Shown piece by piece: positions 33,235 through 45,859 of a DNA stretch of 64,000 bases. The DNA comes from Isoetes taiwanensis. Taxonomy: Eukaryota; Streptophyta; Lycopodiopsida; Isoetales; Isoetaceae. Under the pieces are notes generated by a model that saw only the letters and a program-made list of their open reading frames with translations, searched no databases and was not told where the DNA came from. The number at the start of each line of letters is the position of its first letter. Position 1 is the first letter of the stretch. Position numbers and translations under genes: made by a program. Location of the stretch: the NCBI GenBank assembly GCA_021234155.1, contig JAJEKV010000055.1, positions 3,219,090-3,283,089 on the forward strand. Reading direction: 5' to 3'.

Positions 33235-34687
33235 TACGTATATGAAATGAACAGATGAGACATCTTCCAATCAATAACATATGACTGTAGTAGTTCTTTT
33301 CTGAGCATTTTCATAGCATGCAAACCCTAGGCCTTAAAAGAAAAGATAGGCTTAGTTTGGCCCAACTTAAAATATAGGGAGCCCATTTTGGATGCGCCAT
33401 GTTCGACATCTAGCAATAGACTCTTTTCGGCTCAACTTAAAATATGGGAAGTCGATTTTGGATGTGCGGTACTATGTTCCATTAGTTTCTTTTTTATTAA
33501 GTTCCATTAGTTTTTTTTTACAAAGCCTCTTTTAGATGCGACCTAGCAATAGACTTTTTTGGGCTCAAATTTAAAATATGCAAAGTGGATTTTGGATGGC
33601 CATCCTGGATTAGTTTTTCTTTCTTTTTTTAAATGCTGATTAGGTTTTGGTCGACCTCTTCCTGTGAAAATTGGGAAAGGTTGATTTTCTGGAGAGACAG
33701 CCGATTTAATGTTACAAATTGGGAAAGGTTGATTTTCTGGAGAGACAGCCGCTTTCGTGCTTTTGTATCTATCTCTGAAGATTGAATACTTGAAATTAAA
33801 TATTCGAAGTCAGTTTTTTTTCAATATGTTTGCAAGTTTATATCGGAATGGAGCAATGGCAAATTGATTAGGGCTAACTCCAACAGCTTAGCAACAATTT
33901 GTGATTTTCGATTGGAACAAGTGAGTTTTCTTGATCGTATTCAGAGTTTCTTTTGGAGCAAGGCTTGCCACTAGTTTAAATGTAGTATCTCAAACATGAG
34001 GACTGCAAACCTTACCCTATTCTCTAGAAGCAAAATTAAAGTACAATCGATATAATGGAATTGTCAGTCTAGATGTAGATGCAATTGCCTTCATTTAGTA
34101 TGAAGTAGTCGTGATTTATAATGAGATAGTCGTCATTTAGGATGACAAAAAGCAGCAAGTAGTCCACTTGTGTAAGCCGTGGCTTCTTTGGTTCAATTCT
34201 TTTGAAGTGAACTACTTAATCCTTTCCAGCTTAAACTTCTTTTACGATTTAGTATTGTCAAACATATCTAGTATCCCCATGCTCAACTTTCAAGCATAAG
34301 GTATGGTCTAAAATCTTATCTTCTACAATTTTAGCATTCTCCAGTATACTATGACATGCAGATGACTTTTGATAAATTTGTCATAATTTTGTCAATTTTA
34401 AGGAATCTTTAAAATATTCCCTCTAAAATGTACTACACCAGAATAAGTCAAAGCTTTGTTTTAAGTAGCCACATGATCATTTTAGTCTATGTTGAAGTAA
34501 TATTTAGAGCCCTGTCAATGTTCGTATTTTTTCGGTAATATTTCTATAAGAATGCTTAACATGCTGACCATTTAACCTTTTTAATTGATTTCTTCAATCC
34601 AGAAAGAATTCCAATATTCAAACTTATTGCTACACAAAACTGAAAGAATCACTGAAAATTTTCATACAGTTCCTAATTAAATTAGCA
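33235..34687. other. Module boundary: end of copy 1 and start of copy 2, non-coding
   Basis: 33235-33620 matches 40800-41180; 33620-34687 matches 8840-9946 and 41190-42249. No gene. The internal tandem pair is at about 33670-33752. Confidence 0.8.
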
Positions 34688-35775
34688 GCAGAATCAGCCA
34701 ATGGCATTCACAGCTTCCCACAAAAGGTTCTTGGGAGCTGGTTTGGATAGATCACGTGCTTGTAGAGCCGAGCTTCTTAATGTGCTGATGATCATTACAT
34801 TGGCTTCCCAAAAGGCGATTTGATTTGTAGGGGCGATTGTATTTCTCACAAAGTGGCGACAACCTTAGAAATCTTTCTCCAGTTGTGTCGAGGGAGACGA
34901 GGAAAGAGGTGATGTTCAATTTGGAATTGGAGACCTCCATGAAACCAGTCCATCCAGCTAGGGGAGGGTATGTTTAATGTCCCCCTCACGTGCACGAAAC
35001 CACTCTTTGTGACCGGGTTGGCCTTGATATCTTTGGAGATGAAAAGTGGTTCAAACAGCAATTGTACATCTTGAATACCGATCCTTTACAAAGCTAATGA
35101 TCACAAAAAGGAGCCTTTCCCATGTCGAAGGTAAGTAGGAAAGGAGAGATAGAAACCACGTCCAATAAAAACCAAGTGCCATGATCCGGAGCACACGGTT
35201 TGATGTTATTCTTCTTTGATAGTAAAAAGCACAGTTTGATAGTACTGATTAATTACGGCAACCTGCCATCACAAAGTAGAATGTCCAATGCTGATAGCTT
35301 ACTAGAGTTCGAGCTAAACCATCAAATTGCATTGTCCTCTTCATAGAAGTAGGAATGCAAAGAAGAAAAGAATTTCGAAGACACTGCAGATCAGGGTCAT
35401 ACTCCACACTATTGCAAGAAAAATGATGAGCATTATGGTTCCTCTTCCACCATCCAATATCAATTCCTGCCAAACAATTTCCTACTAGTATGCCAATAGA
35501 AGTATCTATTTTATAATTTCCAAGCACGCCACAATGTCCAGTGTCATGACCTATGCATCCTGCCTGTGACCATACTGTCCCAAGTGAAATAGCACAAGCT
35601 GCATGTATCCAGACATTGCTGGAGAAAACAACACCAAAGATGCAAAACAAAAGCAACACAAGCATGGCAATCATGATAAAGCAATAGGTGTGCATGGGCA
35701 CCTTAAATAGTCCAGCCTTCTTTAGGTCTCCCAAAAGTTTTCTATGCTCTCTTTGCAAGAGGTGTTACAACGTAA
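34688..35775 (-). pseudogene. Front-end desaturase, copy 2
   Basis: The best-preserved N-side frame is 35758-35249: EHRKLLGDLKKAGLFKVPMH, a hydrophobic segment, IGHDTGHCGVLGNYKIDTS (box 1, HDTGH), IDIGWWKRNHNAHHFSCN (box 2) and SYQHWTFYFVMAG. The C-side frames 35061-34752 contain WMDWFHGGLQFQIEHHLFP (box 3), with several shifts. The cytochrome b5 domain is absent; homology to copy 3 stops near 35775, at the same breakpoint as copy 1. All three boxes are readable but the frame is broken. Confidence 0.88.
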
Positions 35776-37884
35776 TGTTAGTTTATCTTTGCAAGAGGTA
35801 TCGCCAAATGGGTTTTCGGATCCAAGTGAGTTTAGACACATTTTACTTATGCTGCAATCATCCATTTGTTTTGTTTCTTCGATTTTTATGCTAGCTTACA
35901 TGTTAAGGCACATGATTGTGATGTCCTATTGTAGGTCTGATATTTTATAGAATGCATTCAGATTTTTTTCCTTAAGTGAGCCATTGATGGCCACCCTCCC
36001 TTAGACTTTGCCATGTCTCGTTAGGTCGTCCCCCATCTAATCTCCTTCGCGCCATAGCTTATCTTTCATGTATGTTTTTCAAACTTTGCTTTGGGCCAAA
36101 TCAATGCCAAGACTATTGGTGAAGCATATAAACGTAACTGCTGGTGAAGCCTATAAGCCTACATATGTTATAAATGTTAGTTTGTCCAGGATTTAATGAA
36201 GAACTCTTTCACAATCATAGGTATGTTGCACCATACTGCCCTTTTTACATCTCTATAACCTCCCTTTCCCCGCTCAAGATTTAAGTAATCAACATTGTGC
36301 TCAAAGAGCAAAAGTAAGCATGCTTCTAACATTGGAACCAAACACTCGTAAGTACTCGGGCAAACTTCTAAGAATTTTATTCCTAGACTCAAAAATTGGT
36401 TGTCTACGATTATTTGCTAATAAAGGAATGTCGTTTCTAGAAGACGATTGATTTGCCAAACTTGGAAGAAATAGTTATTTTTGTGTTTCAAAAAACGAGA
36501 TATCCCAAAGATCTTACTAGAATATGTCGAATAAAACTTGTTTAAGCTTAAAGGAATAGATCATGTAATTTTGACATAGTGTCAATATTCCATAATCCTT
36601 ATAATCCTCATTAGCTAAGGACAATTCTTATAATACTCTTTAGCTAAGGAATATTATTGGACGGTCAAGAACTTCGCATAAAGTAAATAGTATCTTGACA
36701 TTACATATCCGCATGAACATGGTCAGGTCATCTACAACTCAACCGGTGGCAAAAGGTTTGCCATTATCATCACATCTAGCTATCAACACTTTCCAATACA
36801 AAATATATAGGATAAATTGTAGGTGCATGTTTGTATGGTTTGCATGGTATAGTCTCATTTTATGTAAAACTTGTTCATGATATCTAATTCTTCTTCTTGT
36901 TGTTGATATGATTAATAATATTATGTATGTAATTATATGGCTTTATGGATTTGTTATCTCAATATGAAACCCTTAGTTGCAGTGATGTCAAAGAATCATA
37001 TGGAAGGGTGCTACTCACTTAATACATCAATCTCTACAATATGAAAACCTTCAAAAAATGAAATGATGGACAACGCAAACTCCAAACCGATATGCATGTT
37101 TCGTTTGTCATTTCCATATAATAAAAGCTGAAAGAAGAAAAGGATTAGGATTTGATGCAGGGTCGAAGAAAATATTATAAATACCACCCAGACAAAAAAA
37201 CCTATTTGGTGAACAATATACAGAAAATAAACCATGTCTTTGTGGAAAAATAATGAGAGGAAGTTGCAAGATGTTCACTAGTCATAAAGAAAGAGTAACA
37301 AGAAACTTTGAAGATATGTTGTAGCTAAAATGAATAATCCTATAAGACACGAGAGTTGGAATATGAAGAACCATATGATCAAGGGTTGAAAAGATACAAA
37401 ATAAATTTCTATTAACAGAAAGGGTTAATTTTTCCCCGACGATCGATGACGATCTTTTCAAGAATATGCAAACAAATCTTCAAGAATATGCAAACCCTAG
37501 ATTAGATATATTCATTTTTGAAATCAAATACTCTTGTCACTAACAATCTCCAATCAATCCATGCGTTTAGATCCTTGGCAAGGCATCTCGTTCTTCTCTT
37601 TTCTGGTTACAACCATGAAACAAGTACAATTATTGATGATTGGATTTAGCTATTGTAAACTTTCTTAAACTACTAGGGACTAAAAGACAACATAACCCCT
37701 TTGAGTACAGGAACAAGAGTGAGCTCAAACTAGAACAGTATAGAGAATACTCTATAAGCAAAAAGTTGATATAAAGGAATAAACAAAATTTTATTAACCG
37801 CTGTGACAATCACAATATCTAGTCCATGCAAATAAGACAATGATAATTACTCTAATATGGTCTCCGTGGACGATAAAGGACAAG
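35776..37884. other. Module copy 2 spacer, non-coding
   Basis: Matches 29160-31910 of copy 1, lacking the copy-1-only segment (junction at about 36962, CTCAATATGAAACCC). No gene recognised. Confidence 0.75.
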
Positions 37885-39629
37885 TCAATCCTATTTATGG
37901 TCCAACCACTACGCTCGAGTTCACCAATTCGAACAACAATGCCATCTGACTCCCAACTTCGAAGCGGTATGGTGTCGCCATATAGCACCCAAATCAAGCC
38001 TCCAGGACATAAACGCCGAGCTAAAACTTAAGAAGCGGAAAAGGATGGAAACCCTAGGCGCTTTTAGGGGGCGCGTCGCCATCTCGCGGCAGTATATCTG
38101 AGCAAAAATGCTGGAAGAACAAATTTAAATGGTCGTTGCTGATCTGCCCCATCGTGTTGTGTGCTGCTCTGGTGGTCCTTGTATACAGGCTTCAAGGGTT
38201 CCGTGCAAAAGCGGTATTCAGAGGTATAGCCGCTGCCCCTTGTATCTTCCTTTTTGTAGCGAGCTAGGCATGGTTATAAGTGACAATGGTGCTTCACCAA
38301 GCAATCGGATTTGCATCGAATTAGCAAGCGAAGGTTACTAAATTTCTTGGTTTTCTAGAACATGTGGCCACCGCCACGGGCTTATGGACCGGCCCAGATG
38401 TTCGGGCTTTGCGGGTTGCTAGAGCCAAGTGAGCTGATTGTGGTTGCAATTTTTCGCTCAGATAAAGGTGTTACTCACAAGTTCCTTCTTGCTGTACTCA
38501 TTGTAGCACAAAGACTGCACTCATCGAAATGGAGACCGCACTCATTGCGTTTTTGGCAGGCCATGCTTGTGTAGGATGCGTGGCAATGCCCCGAGCTTTT
38601 CTCATAGTACCCAAATTTACTCCACGGTTCTTAGGGATGCTAGTGCAGCACAATAGTGCTCTTAGTTCACCCTTTCCCTCCTCCATCCCAAACCGAGAGG
38701 GAGTTAGAGTCCGCATAGCAGATCGTGGGATGCTACTCTTCCTGGCTTGCCTTATACGGACGGGAGGCCCATGGCAAACCGGGGTTGCCTAGTCTCTCCA
38801 AGGTTTGTTTTTTCTACCTATCTCTTTGGGATGCGCTTTTCGGAGGTCGCTACTTGGGTGGTGTTTCTTGAAATGTAACATGCTTCCTTCCATAGTATCC
38901 GTGGATTGTCCGAGATATGAGTCTTTACTTGTAGCTTCACGTGGAAAGGGAGAGCATGGCCTATAGTACTTCCGATTTGAAGAAGAGGTTGAGGCGCTGG
39001 CAGAGCGAGGGTGGCTGCAGTGGAGCTCTAGGTGGAAGTGCTTTTGAATGAACACCTATAGTATTCCACTAGCGGGAAGAAGATGGCTAGCTTTTGGTAC
39101 AGTGTATTCTCGCCTAACACTTTTGGTCTAGACTTCATGGTAGCAGAGTACACTGGAAAGGATTTTTAGCAGCCTATAGTACTCTAGTGGAAGAAGACGG
39201 TAGATTTTCGTAAATTCTCTCAATTTGGAGCATTTTTGGTTGAGCATATCTTATTTTTCCGTGTATATTCTTCGGTTGTGCTTCTTAAGGTCTTGGGGAA
39301 ATATTTGTTGCTTCACCTAACGATTGTTATTGCCTCCCATAGTACTCTCAAATAGATGGGAAGAAGGCCATGCCTACTTAGTACCGGGCGCTTTAAAAGA
39401 GGAGGCTCATACCCTCTTGCAATGATGAAGAAGAGGTTGAGGAAGTCCGATCAAAGTACAAGGGCATCATTCAATGGTAGTCCGCTAGCTTGACGATATA
39501 TATGAGCTTCATCACTTAGGCATCCGCTACTAGAGCCATTCCCTGTTACAATTCTTCCTATTTGGCCTTTTATGGGGTCTAAATAAGGTCTTGTACCATT
39601 ATTTATATTATTAATAAAAATCTTGCCTT

Positions 39630-39669
<40 letters not shown>

Positions 39670-40799
39670 AGCCTTCAGTGGCCGGAGTAGGATGCTCAAA
39701 TATATAACCTAATACATTATTGAAAAAGATAAGCTTTTGTGGGAGGTTGGAATGTCCAAGTCCAAATTCCCAAATAATACAGTGCTTGCCCAATATAACA
39801 TGGGCATCATGTTGATGCTCCCTAACCCAATCATGTGCATATTCAAGTTGGCCTTGCAAAGTGCGCATCCAATTAAAACCACTTTGGATAAAAATGGCTG
39901 AAGCGTAATCAATGTAGGGGCTTCTATTGTGTCTAATGAAATCAATTCCGTGATGCGGATCCTCTCCATTCACTCTAAGTCGTGAATTAGCAATGTAGAA
40001 ACCTTCCTTCCCATTAGAAAGAAATGTTTGGCATCTATAGATGCCATCTCATTGGTCCATGCCTCCAATGTATTCCCGTAGTGTCATTATGACAAATGTG
40101 GTTCATTCAAGAGTTCCAAGAGAAAATAGCGGGCTCTTCGCTATACTTTATGCCGCTGAAACGATTGGTTCTATTTAAGATCATCTCAGATATCATTCTT
40201 GAAGAAGGTCTTTTTGCCTTCTCATTCAGTAAAGAACAAGTCTTCAAGTTTAGAGTCCACAGTGTAGATGAGTTCATGGCCTATTGAACATACACAAGCT
40301 TGCCAATTGTTACCAAAAGGATGAGAACCTTAAGACCAAGTCTTTTGGCCTCCGAGATGACAAAAATCAAGGCCTTCCATATTGGTATAGTTGTATTGAC
40401 CAGGGCTTGTCCGCTGGCATCCGATGCATTTTGTGCGTAAATATTATTCCAGCTATTGGTACGAAATGCGTTAAACCCTCGAAAGCACGCAAGTAACGCC
40501 CAAAAAAAGATGTTATCTCAAAGTTAATTGTTTTGATCCAAGGCCATGTAGGGTAACCAAAAGGCATTGAATCCATGAACATAATAAGGACGGACCCAAT
40601 CATCATTGTGCTGTGGAGGAGGATTAGGGGCAGGGAAGCGAGGGGCAAGGGGATGAGAACGGTTATGGTGAAGAAGAACTGAAGGAAGGGAAGCGAAGGG
40701 CAGCGGGTGAGAACGGATATGATGGGTAGCTTGGCATAAAGATAAAGTAGCAACAAGATATATCAATAAGACAATGGTGCTCATGTTAAAAGAACCCAT
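37885..40799 (-). pseudogene. Endo-beta-1,4-mannanase, copy 2, split by a retroposon
   Basis: N-side part 40799-39665: ATG at 40799, MSTIVLLIYLVATLSLCQA signal-peptide-like start, then in the same frame HNDDWVRPYYVHGFNAFWLP, later frames GFNAFR-type and LLNEP-type regions around 40100-40500, and LGHSNLPQKLIFFNN. C-side part 38005-37885: IWVLYGDTIPLRSWESDGIV and GELERSGW. The two parts are separated by the insertion at 38006-39666. Several frame changes are present. Same gene family and orientation as copy 1. Confidence 0.85.
38006..39666 (+). mobile_element. 1.66-kb poly(A) retroposon inserted in mannanase copy 2
   Basis: The insertion starts GACATAAACG and ends in 36 A (39631-39666). It is flanked by AATCAAGCCTCCAG (37992-38005) and AATCAAGCCTTCAG (39665-39678), a 14-bp duplication with one difference; copy 1 has this site once. 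No reverse transcriptase is seen. The end TTAATAAAAATCTTGCCTTC before the A-run resembles the 3' ends of the LINEs here. It is therefore either a 5'-truncated LINE or a non-autonomous element using LINE machinery. Repeated CTATAGTACTC-type motifs occur at about 38960, 39055, 39173 and 39335. Confidence 0.9.
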
Positions 40800-42249
40800 T
40801 ACGTATATGAAATGAACAGATGAGACATCTTCCAATCAATAACATATGACTGTAGTAGTTCTTTTCTGAGCATTTTTATAGCATGCAAACCCTAGGCCTT
40901 AAAAGAAAAGATAGGCTTAGTTTGGCCCAACTTAAAATATAGGGAGCCCATTTTGGATGCACCATGTTCGACATCTAGCAATAGACTCTTTTCGGCTCAA
41001 CTTAAAATATGGGAAGTCGATTTTGGATGTGCGGTACTATGTTCCATTAGTTTCTTTTTTATTAAGTTCCATTAGTTTTTTTTTACAAAGCCTCTTTTAG
41101 ATGCGACCTAGCAATAGACTTTTTTGGGCTCAAATTTAAAATATGCAAAGTGGATTTTGGATGGCCATCCCGGATTAGTTTTTTTTTCTTTTTTAAATGC
41201 CGATTAGGTTTTGGTCCGAAATTCTTCCCATTGAAAATTGGGAAAGGTTGATTTTCCGAGAGACAAATTGATTTAATGTTACAAATTGGGAAAGGTTGAT
41301 TTTCCGAGAGACAAACCTTTGCTTTTTTGTATCTATCTCTCAAGATTGAATACTTGAAATTAAATATTCAAGTCGGGTTTTTTTCAATATGTTTGCAAGT
41401 TTATATCGAATGGAGCAATGGCAAATTGATTAGGGCTAACTCCAACAAACTTAGCAACAATTTGTGATTTTCGATTGGAACAAGTGAGTTTTCTTGATCG
41501 TATTCGAGTTTCTTTTGGAGCAAGGCTTGCCACTAGTTTAAATGTAGTATCTCAAACATGAGGACCGCAAACCTTACCCTATTCTCTAGAAGCAAAATTA
41601 AAGTACAATCGATATAATGAAATTGTCGGGCCTAGATGTAGATGCAATTGCCTTGCTAGCATTTAGTATGAAGTAGTCGTGATTTATAATGAGATAGTCG
41701 TGATTTAGGATGACAAAAAGCAAAGAAGTAGTCCACTTGTGTAAGCCGTGGCTTTGGTTCAATTCTTTTGAAGTGAACTACTTAATCCTTTCCAAAATTT
41801 TAAACTTCTTTTTATGATTTAGTATTGTCAAACATATCTAGTATCCCCATGCTCAACTTTCAAGCATACGGTATGGTCTAAAATCTTATCTTCTACAATT
41901 TTAGCATTCTCCAGTATACTATGACATGCAGATGACTTTTGATAAATTTGTCATAATTTCGTCAATTTTAAGGAATCTTTAAAATATTCCCTCTAAAATG
42001 TACTACAACAGAATAAGTCAAAGCTTTGTTTTAAGTAGCCACATGATCATTTTAGTCTATGTTGAAGTAATATTTAGAGCCCTGTCAATGTTCGTATTTT
42101 TTCGGTAATATTTCTACAAGAATGCTTAACATGCTGACCATTTAACCTTTTTAATTGATTTCTTCAATCCAGAAAGAATTGCAATATTCAAACTTATTGC
42201 TATACAAAACTGAAAGAATTACTGAAAATTTTCATACAGTTCTTAATTA
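40800..42249. other. Module boundary: end of copy 2 and start of copy 3, non-coding
   Basis: Matches 33235-34687. No gene. The tandem pair is at about 41237-41318. Copy 3 differs from copy 2 mainly at CAG/CTG sites (for example TTTTCTGGAGAGACAGCCG reads TTTTCCGAGAGACAAATTG here). Confidence 0.8.
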
Positions 42250-43370
42250 GGTTACGCAGCAGAATCCGCAATGGCATTCACACTTCCCCACAAAAGGTTC
42301 TTGGGAGCTGGTTTGATAGATCACGTGCTTGTAAAGACGAACTTTTAATGTGTGATGATCATTACATTGGCTTCCCAAAAGCTGACCGGGATTTGTAGGG
42401 CGGATCATATTTCACAAAGTGGCCCGACAACCTTAGAAATCTTTCTCGATTGTGTCGAGGGAGACGAGGAAAGAGGTGATGTTCAATTTGGAATTGGAGA
42501 CCTCCATGAAACCAAATCCATCTAGCTAGGGAGGATATGTTTAATGTCCCCCACACTGCACTCTAAACCACTCTTTTGCCGACCGGGTTGGCCTTGATAT
42601 AATGGAGATGAAAAGTGGTTCGCATTGCACTGTACATGCCGAATACCACCACCGCAAAGCTAATGATCACAAAAAAAGAGCCTTTCCCATGTTAAAGGTA
42701 AGTAGGAAAGGAGAGATAGAAACCACGCCCAATAAAACCAAGTGCCATGATCCGAGTACGCCAGATATTCGCTTTGATAGTAAAAAGCACAGCTTTGACA
42801 AGACAGATTAATTCGCAACCGCCATCACAAAGTAGAATGTCCAATGCTGGTAGCTTACCGTGAGTTCGAGCTAAAACCATCAAATTGCATTGTCCTCTCA
42901 TAGAAGTAGGAATGCAAAGAAGAAAAGAATTTCAAGACACTTCAAAGAGTGGTATGTATTGCGATTAGGGTCATACTCCACACTATTGCAAGAAAAATGA
43001 TGAGCATTATGGTTCCTCTTCCACCATCCAATATCAATTCCTCGCCAAACAATTTCCTACTAGTATGCCAATAGAAGTATCTATTTTATAATTTCCAAGC
43101 ATGCCACAATGTCCAAGGTCATGACCTATCCATCCCGCCTGCGGACCATACCGTGGTCATCCATCCCGCTTAGACCGAAATAGCACAAGCTACATGTACC
43201 CGTACATTGCTGGAGAAAACAACACCAAAGATGCAAAACAAAAGCAACACAAGCATGGCAATCATGATAAAGCAATAGGTGTGCACGGGCACCTTAAATA
43301 GTCCAAATTTCTTTTAGGTCTCCTAAAAGTTTTCTATGCTCACGCAAGAGGTGTTACATCAGAATCCGTT
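41186..43370. repeat. Triplicated module, copy 3 (homologous part)
   Basis: Starts at the same border as copies 1 and 2. Similarity to them ends at about 43364 (CCGTTAGTG), where copies 1 and 2 switch to spacer and copy 3 continues into cytochrome b5 coding sequence. Copy 3 therefore probably preserves the original gene context. Confidence 0.85.
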
Positions 43371-43654
43371 AGTGTTCCCACCAAATACTTTGAAGAAGAT
43401 GCCAGTCTCTCCGTGATGGAATGCAAGAAAAGAATCAGAACATCCCCGACCAGCCAGACGATTAAAGGGAGATCTCCACCTGGGTGGAACTTAACCCATT
43501 CTGTCACATCATACACTTTTCCCTGGATGGAAATCCATAGATCCTGACTGGTATTATGTTTAGCAAACTCCTTAGAAGTGATGGTTCTCAGCTGAAGAGC
43601 ATTAGCTCCATTAACTTCTGATTCATCATCGAAACTGTCAATTGCCACAGTCAT
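42250..43654 (-). pseudogene. Front-end desaturase with N-terminal cytochrome b5, copy 3
   Basis: Only copy with the N-terminal region. ATG at 43654 (MTVAIDSFDDESEVNG), then the cytochrome b5 domain: LWISIQGKVYDVTEWVKFHPGGDLPL with the first heme His in HPGG. After GDV the frame shifts and the second heme-ligand region (FLAFHHGETG) is read in another frame, before SKYLVGTLTDSDVTPLA. The desaturase part has IGHDLGHCGMLGNY (box 1, HDLGH), HNAHH (box 2, about 42985) and QIEHH (box 3, about 42480). The layout is that of sphingolipid delta-8 or related front-end acyl desaturases; substrate cannot be told. Many frame changes, several at CAG/CTG sites, so sequence error is possible. Confidence 0.87.
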
Positions 43655-45859
43655 GGTTTCACCTGCTTTGAAAAGCACCATTAAACAACACATGCCATAA
43701 GAAATCTACATATTTTTAAAGTCCATGGCATATAAACACCAATGTGAGTCAAAAGGCAACAGCAAAAATTGTCTCTCAAATGTCAAAAAGTATATAAAAG
43801 CTCCTATACCTACTTACTTGGGACAACACTAGGCACACGCATTTGGAACTTACTATATCCACATGTTATACCTATCATCATAGTTGTATTATTTTAACAT
43901 GACAACTTGGTTGGTAAAGATGCTTCATTTTTTTAATTATCAAAATATGTTGGTTAGAAGATTCATAATTTTTAATCCGCACTCTTCCCTAAAATTATAA
44001 GTCTTGGTAGATGAATAATCTTATTTTGTAGGACCTTGAATTTCCAAAAATTTGGTTAATAATATATTGCAGCATAATATAATGCCACTATAATATTTAA
44101 GTTATGCGCGGCAATGCCCGGCACACGTTTACTAACAAATGGACTAGCAACCCTCATTCCTTATAAAGCATTGTTTTCTACTATCATTAGACAATTTCAA
44201 TAATAAAATAATTAACAAAGTAAATAATGTTCATTCTTGCCAATATCAACATGCGATGTTGTCAAAGTTGCACATATAGATGTTAAAGACCGGGTAAAAC
44301 ACATGTCAAGACATTAGCTACAACGCCGCACATGTTTACTAGTCTACTTACTTAAAATGTTTTTTTTCTCGTTCACACCGCCGTAACGCCGAAAAAGCAT
44401 GAGCAACGGAGTTTTGGAAGAAAAGTATTTTCTCGTAAAATTTTCGCCATTTTCCCATTCAGGCTTTATCCGCTTCGCTTTTTAGCCTCCATTCTTCTCT
44501 CTCAAACATCAATTACCCTGTAAGGCGACGATCATGGCGGGGATTCTCCTTCGCTTTGTATCATTTCCGCAAACATTTCTTTTCTTTTGAAACAGGTGGT
44601 TGCAGAAGCAAGATATTTCTCTCTGGGCTATGTAAGCAAGATTTTCATGCATTTTCGTTCTTCCTCCTTCCCACCACCCGGTCTCTGCTATAAGCTAAGA
44701 ATCTGAGAGGATTGATTCATGGCTTAGGGTTTTGGTATTATATCTCAATCAATGCTCAGACTTTAGAACCGTCATCTTGAAGGTATTACAGGAATCAGTT
44801 AACATGGAACTGTGACTGTCTTCTTGACATGGCCATTTTTTTTATTATTTTTGATATAATCCGTGGCTGACTTCTCTAGCCTATTTGCTGAAACATCTCA
44901 CTTTTTCCATAAGCGGAGAACAAGAAATGCCCAAAGCTTGCATTCATTTTTCAACACATGCATCCATTCCGCATAACAAAAAAAAAGCATTCCATGAGTT
45001 TGAGAATACATATTATGCTTCCATGCTTGATTTAATGTTTTTAAAGGCATGTTTTCGATTTCGCTGGTGGCTTCAAAATGGCAAATCGCAGAAGTTTTTT
45101 ACTCTTCCTACCTTGAAGACTCAAAGCCGATCCGGGTCCAACATTTTTCAAAGAGGTTAGGCGGAAGGCGCTTTTCAGCGTTTTTTTTTTTAGCATCCGG
45201 CGTGTGCTCCTAAGCTAATTTTTCGCTTCTTGCTTGCGCTTTTTAAGGTCCGTGATAGCAACGAAGTTAGAGATTCAAGAACCGCTAAAATGGTAATGGT
45301 TTCTGCAGATGCCTCTTCATATAGGCTTCCACATAATCAGTTGATCATGTTTTGCCCATCTATCAAAGATAAAAATTTTGCTAACTTCTTCCTACTCACA
45401 TTGAAGTTCATGCAGCTTCTTGCTTGTCGCTTTCAGCCACAACAGCAGTAATCTTCTCCTCAAATATGAGGTATGTATTTCATTTATGTATAAGTGTGCC
45501 CAGCTACAATTTTCTAAACATGCTCCGGAACTTTTGAGAGCGTTGTTATCTTGATAACTCATTTGACAACTTTGAGACTCATCATTTTTAGCTTCATTAA
45601 AGGTGTGCAAATATTTAGATTGTCCTTCTCTTACTCTTAGATTTAGGTATGATAAAGTCATGAAACTGCTTGCTATGGATTGAATGTCTATTTATTCTCC
45701 AGGTTCATTTCCAGCTTTTTATTTCTTATTATGGGTCTTGCGTAGATGCACAAGTTTTTTAGTAAGGTATGGCATCACTTTATTTGTTAGAGAAACATGG
45801 AAAAAAAAGGAGCAGCATGAGCAGCTAGGGTTAGGGCGGCCGCCATGGCCGTCCCCGTT
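43655..45859. other. Non-coding stretch with a promoter/5'UTR-like segment
   Basis: No product recognised. Around 44360-44760 the sequence is pyrimidine-rich and GC-richer, with a short ATG frame at 44534 (MAGILLRFVSFPQTF, stop after FF) and AACAGGTGG after it, which could be a first exon or 5' UTR of a lost gene. 43694-44340 is AT-rich and featureless. Confidence 0.35.

Larger units (their letters stand above)
33621..41185. repeat. Triplicated module, copy 2
   Basis: Begins at the TTTAAATGCTGATTAGG border and ends where the same border recurs at about 41186. It is about 5.9 kb without the 1.66-kb retroposon at 38006-39666. Order: spacer, desaturase pseudogene, spacer, mannanase pseudogene, short spacer, all as in copy 1. 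Confidence 0.9.

Noticed and set aside
38129-38341. Possible RNase H-like start (SDNGAS) in the 1.66-kb retroposon
   Set aside because: Only a few residues fit and the other catalytic residues are not seen.
44534-44590. Short ATG frame as a real gene
   Set aside because: It stops after about 18 codons and no continuing exon could be recognised.
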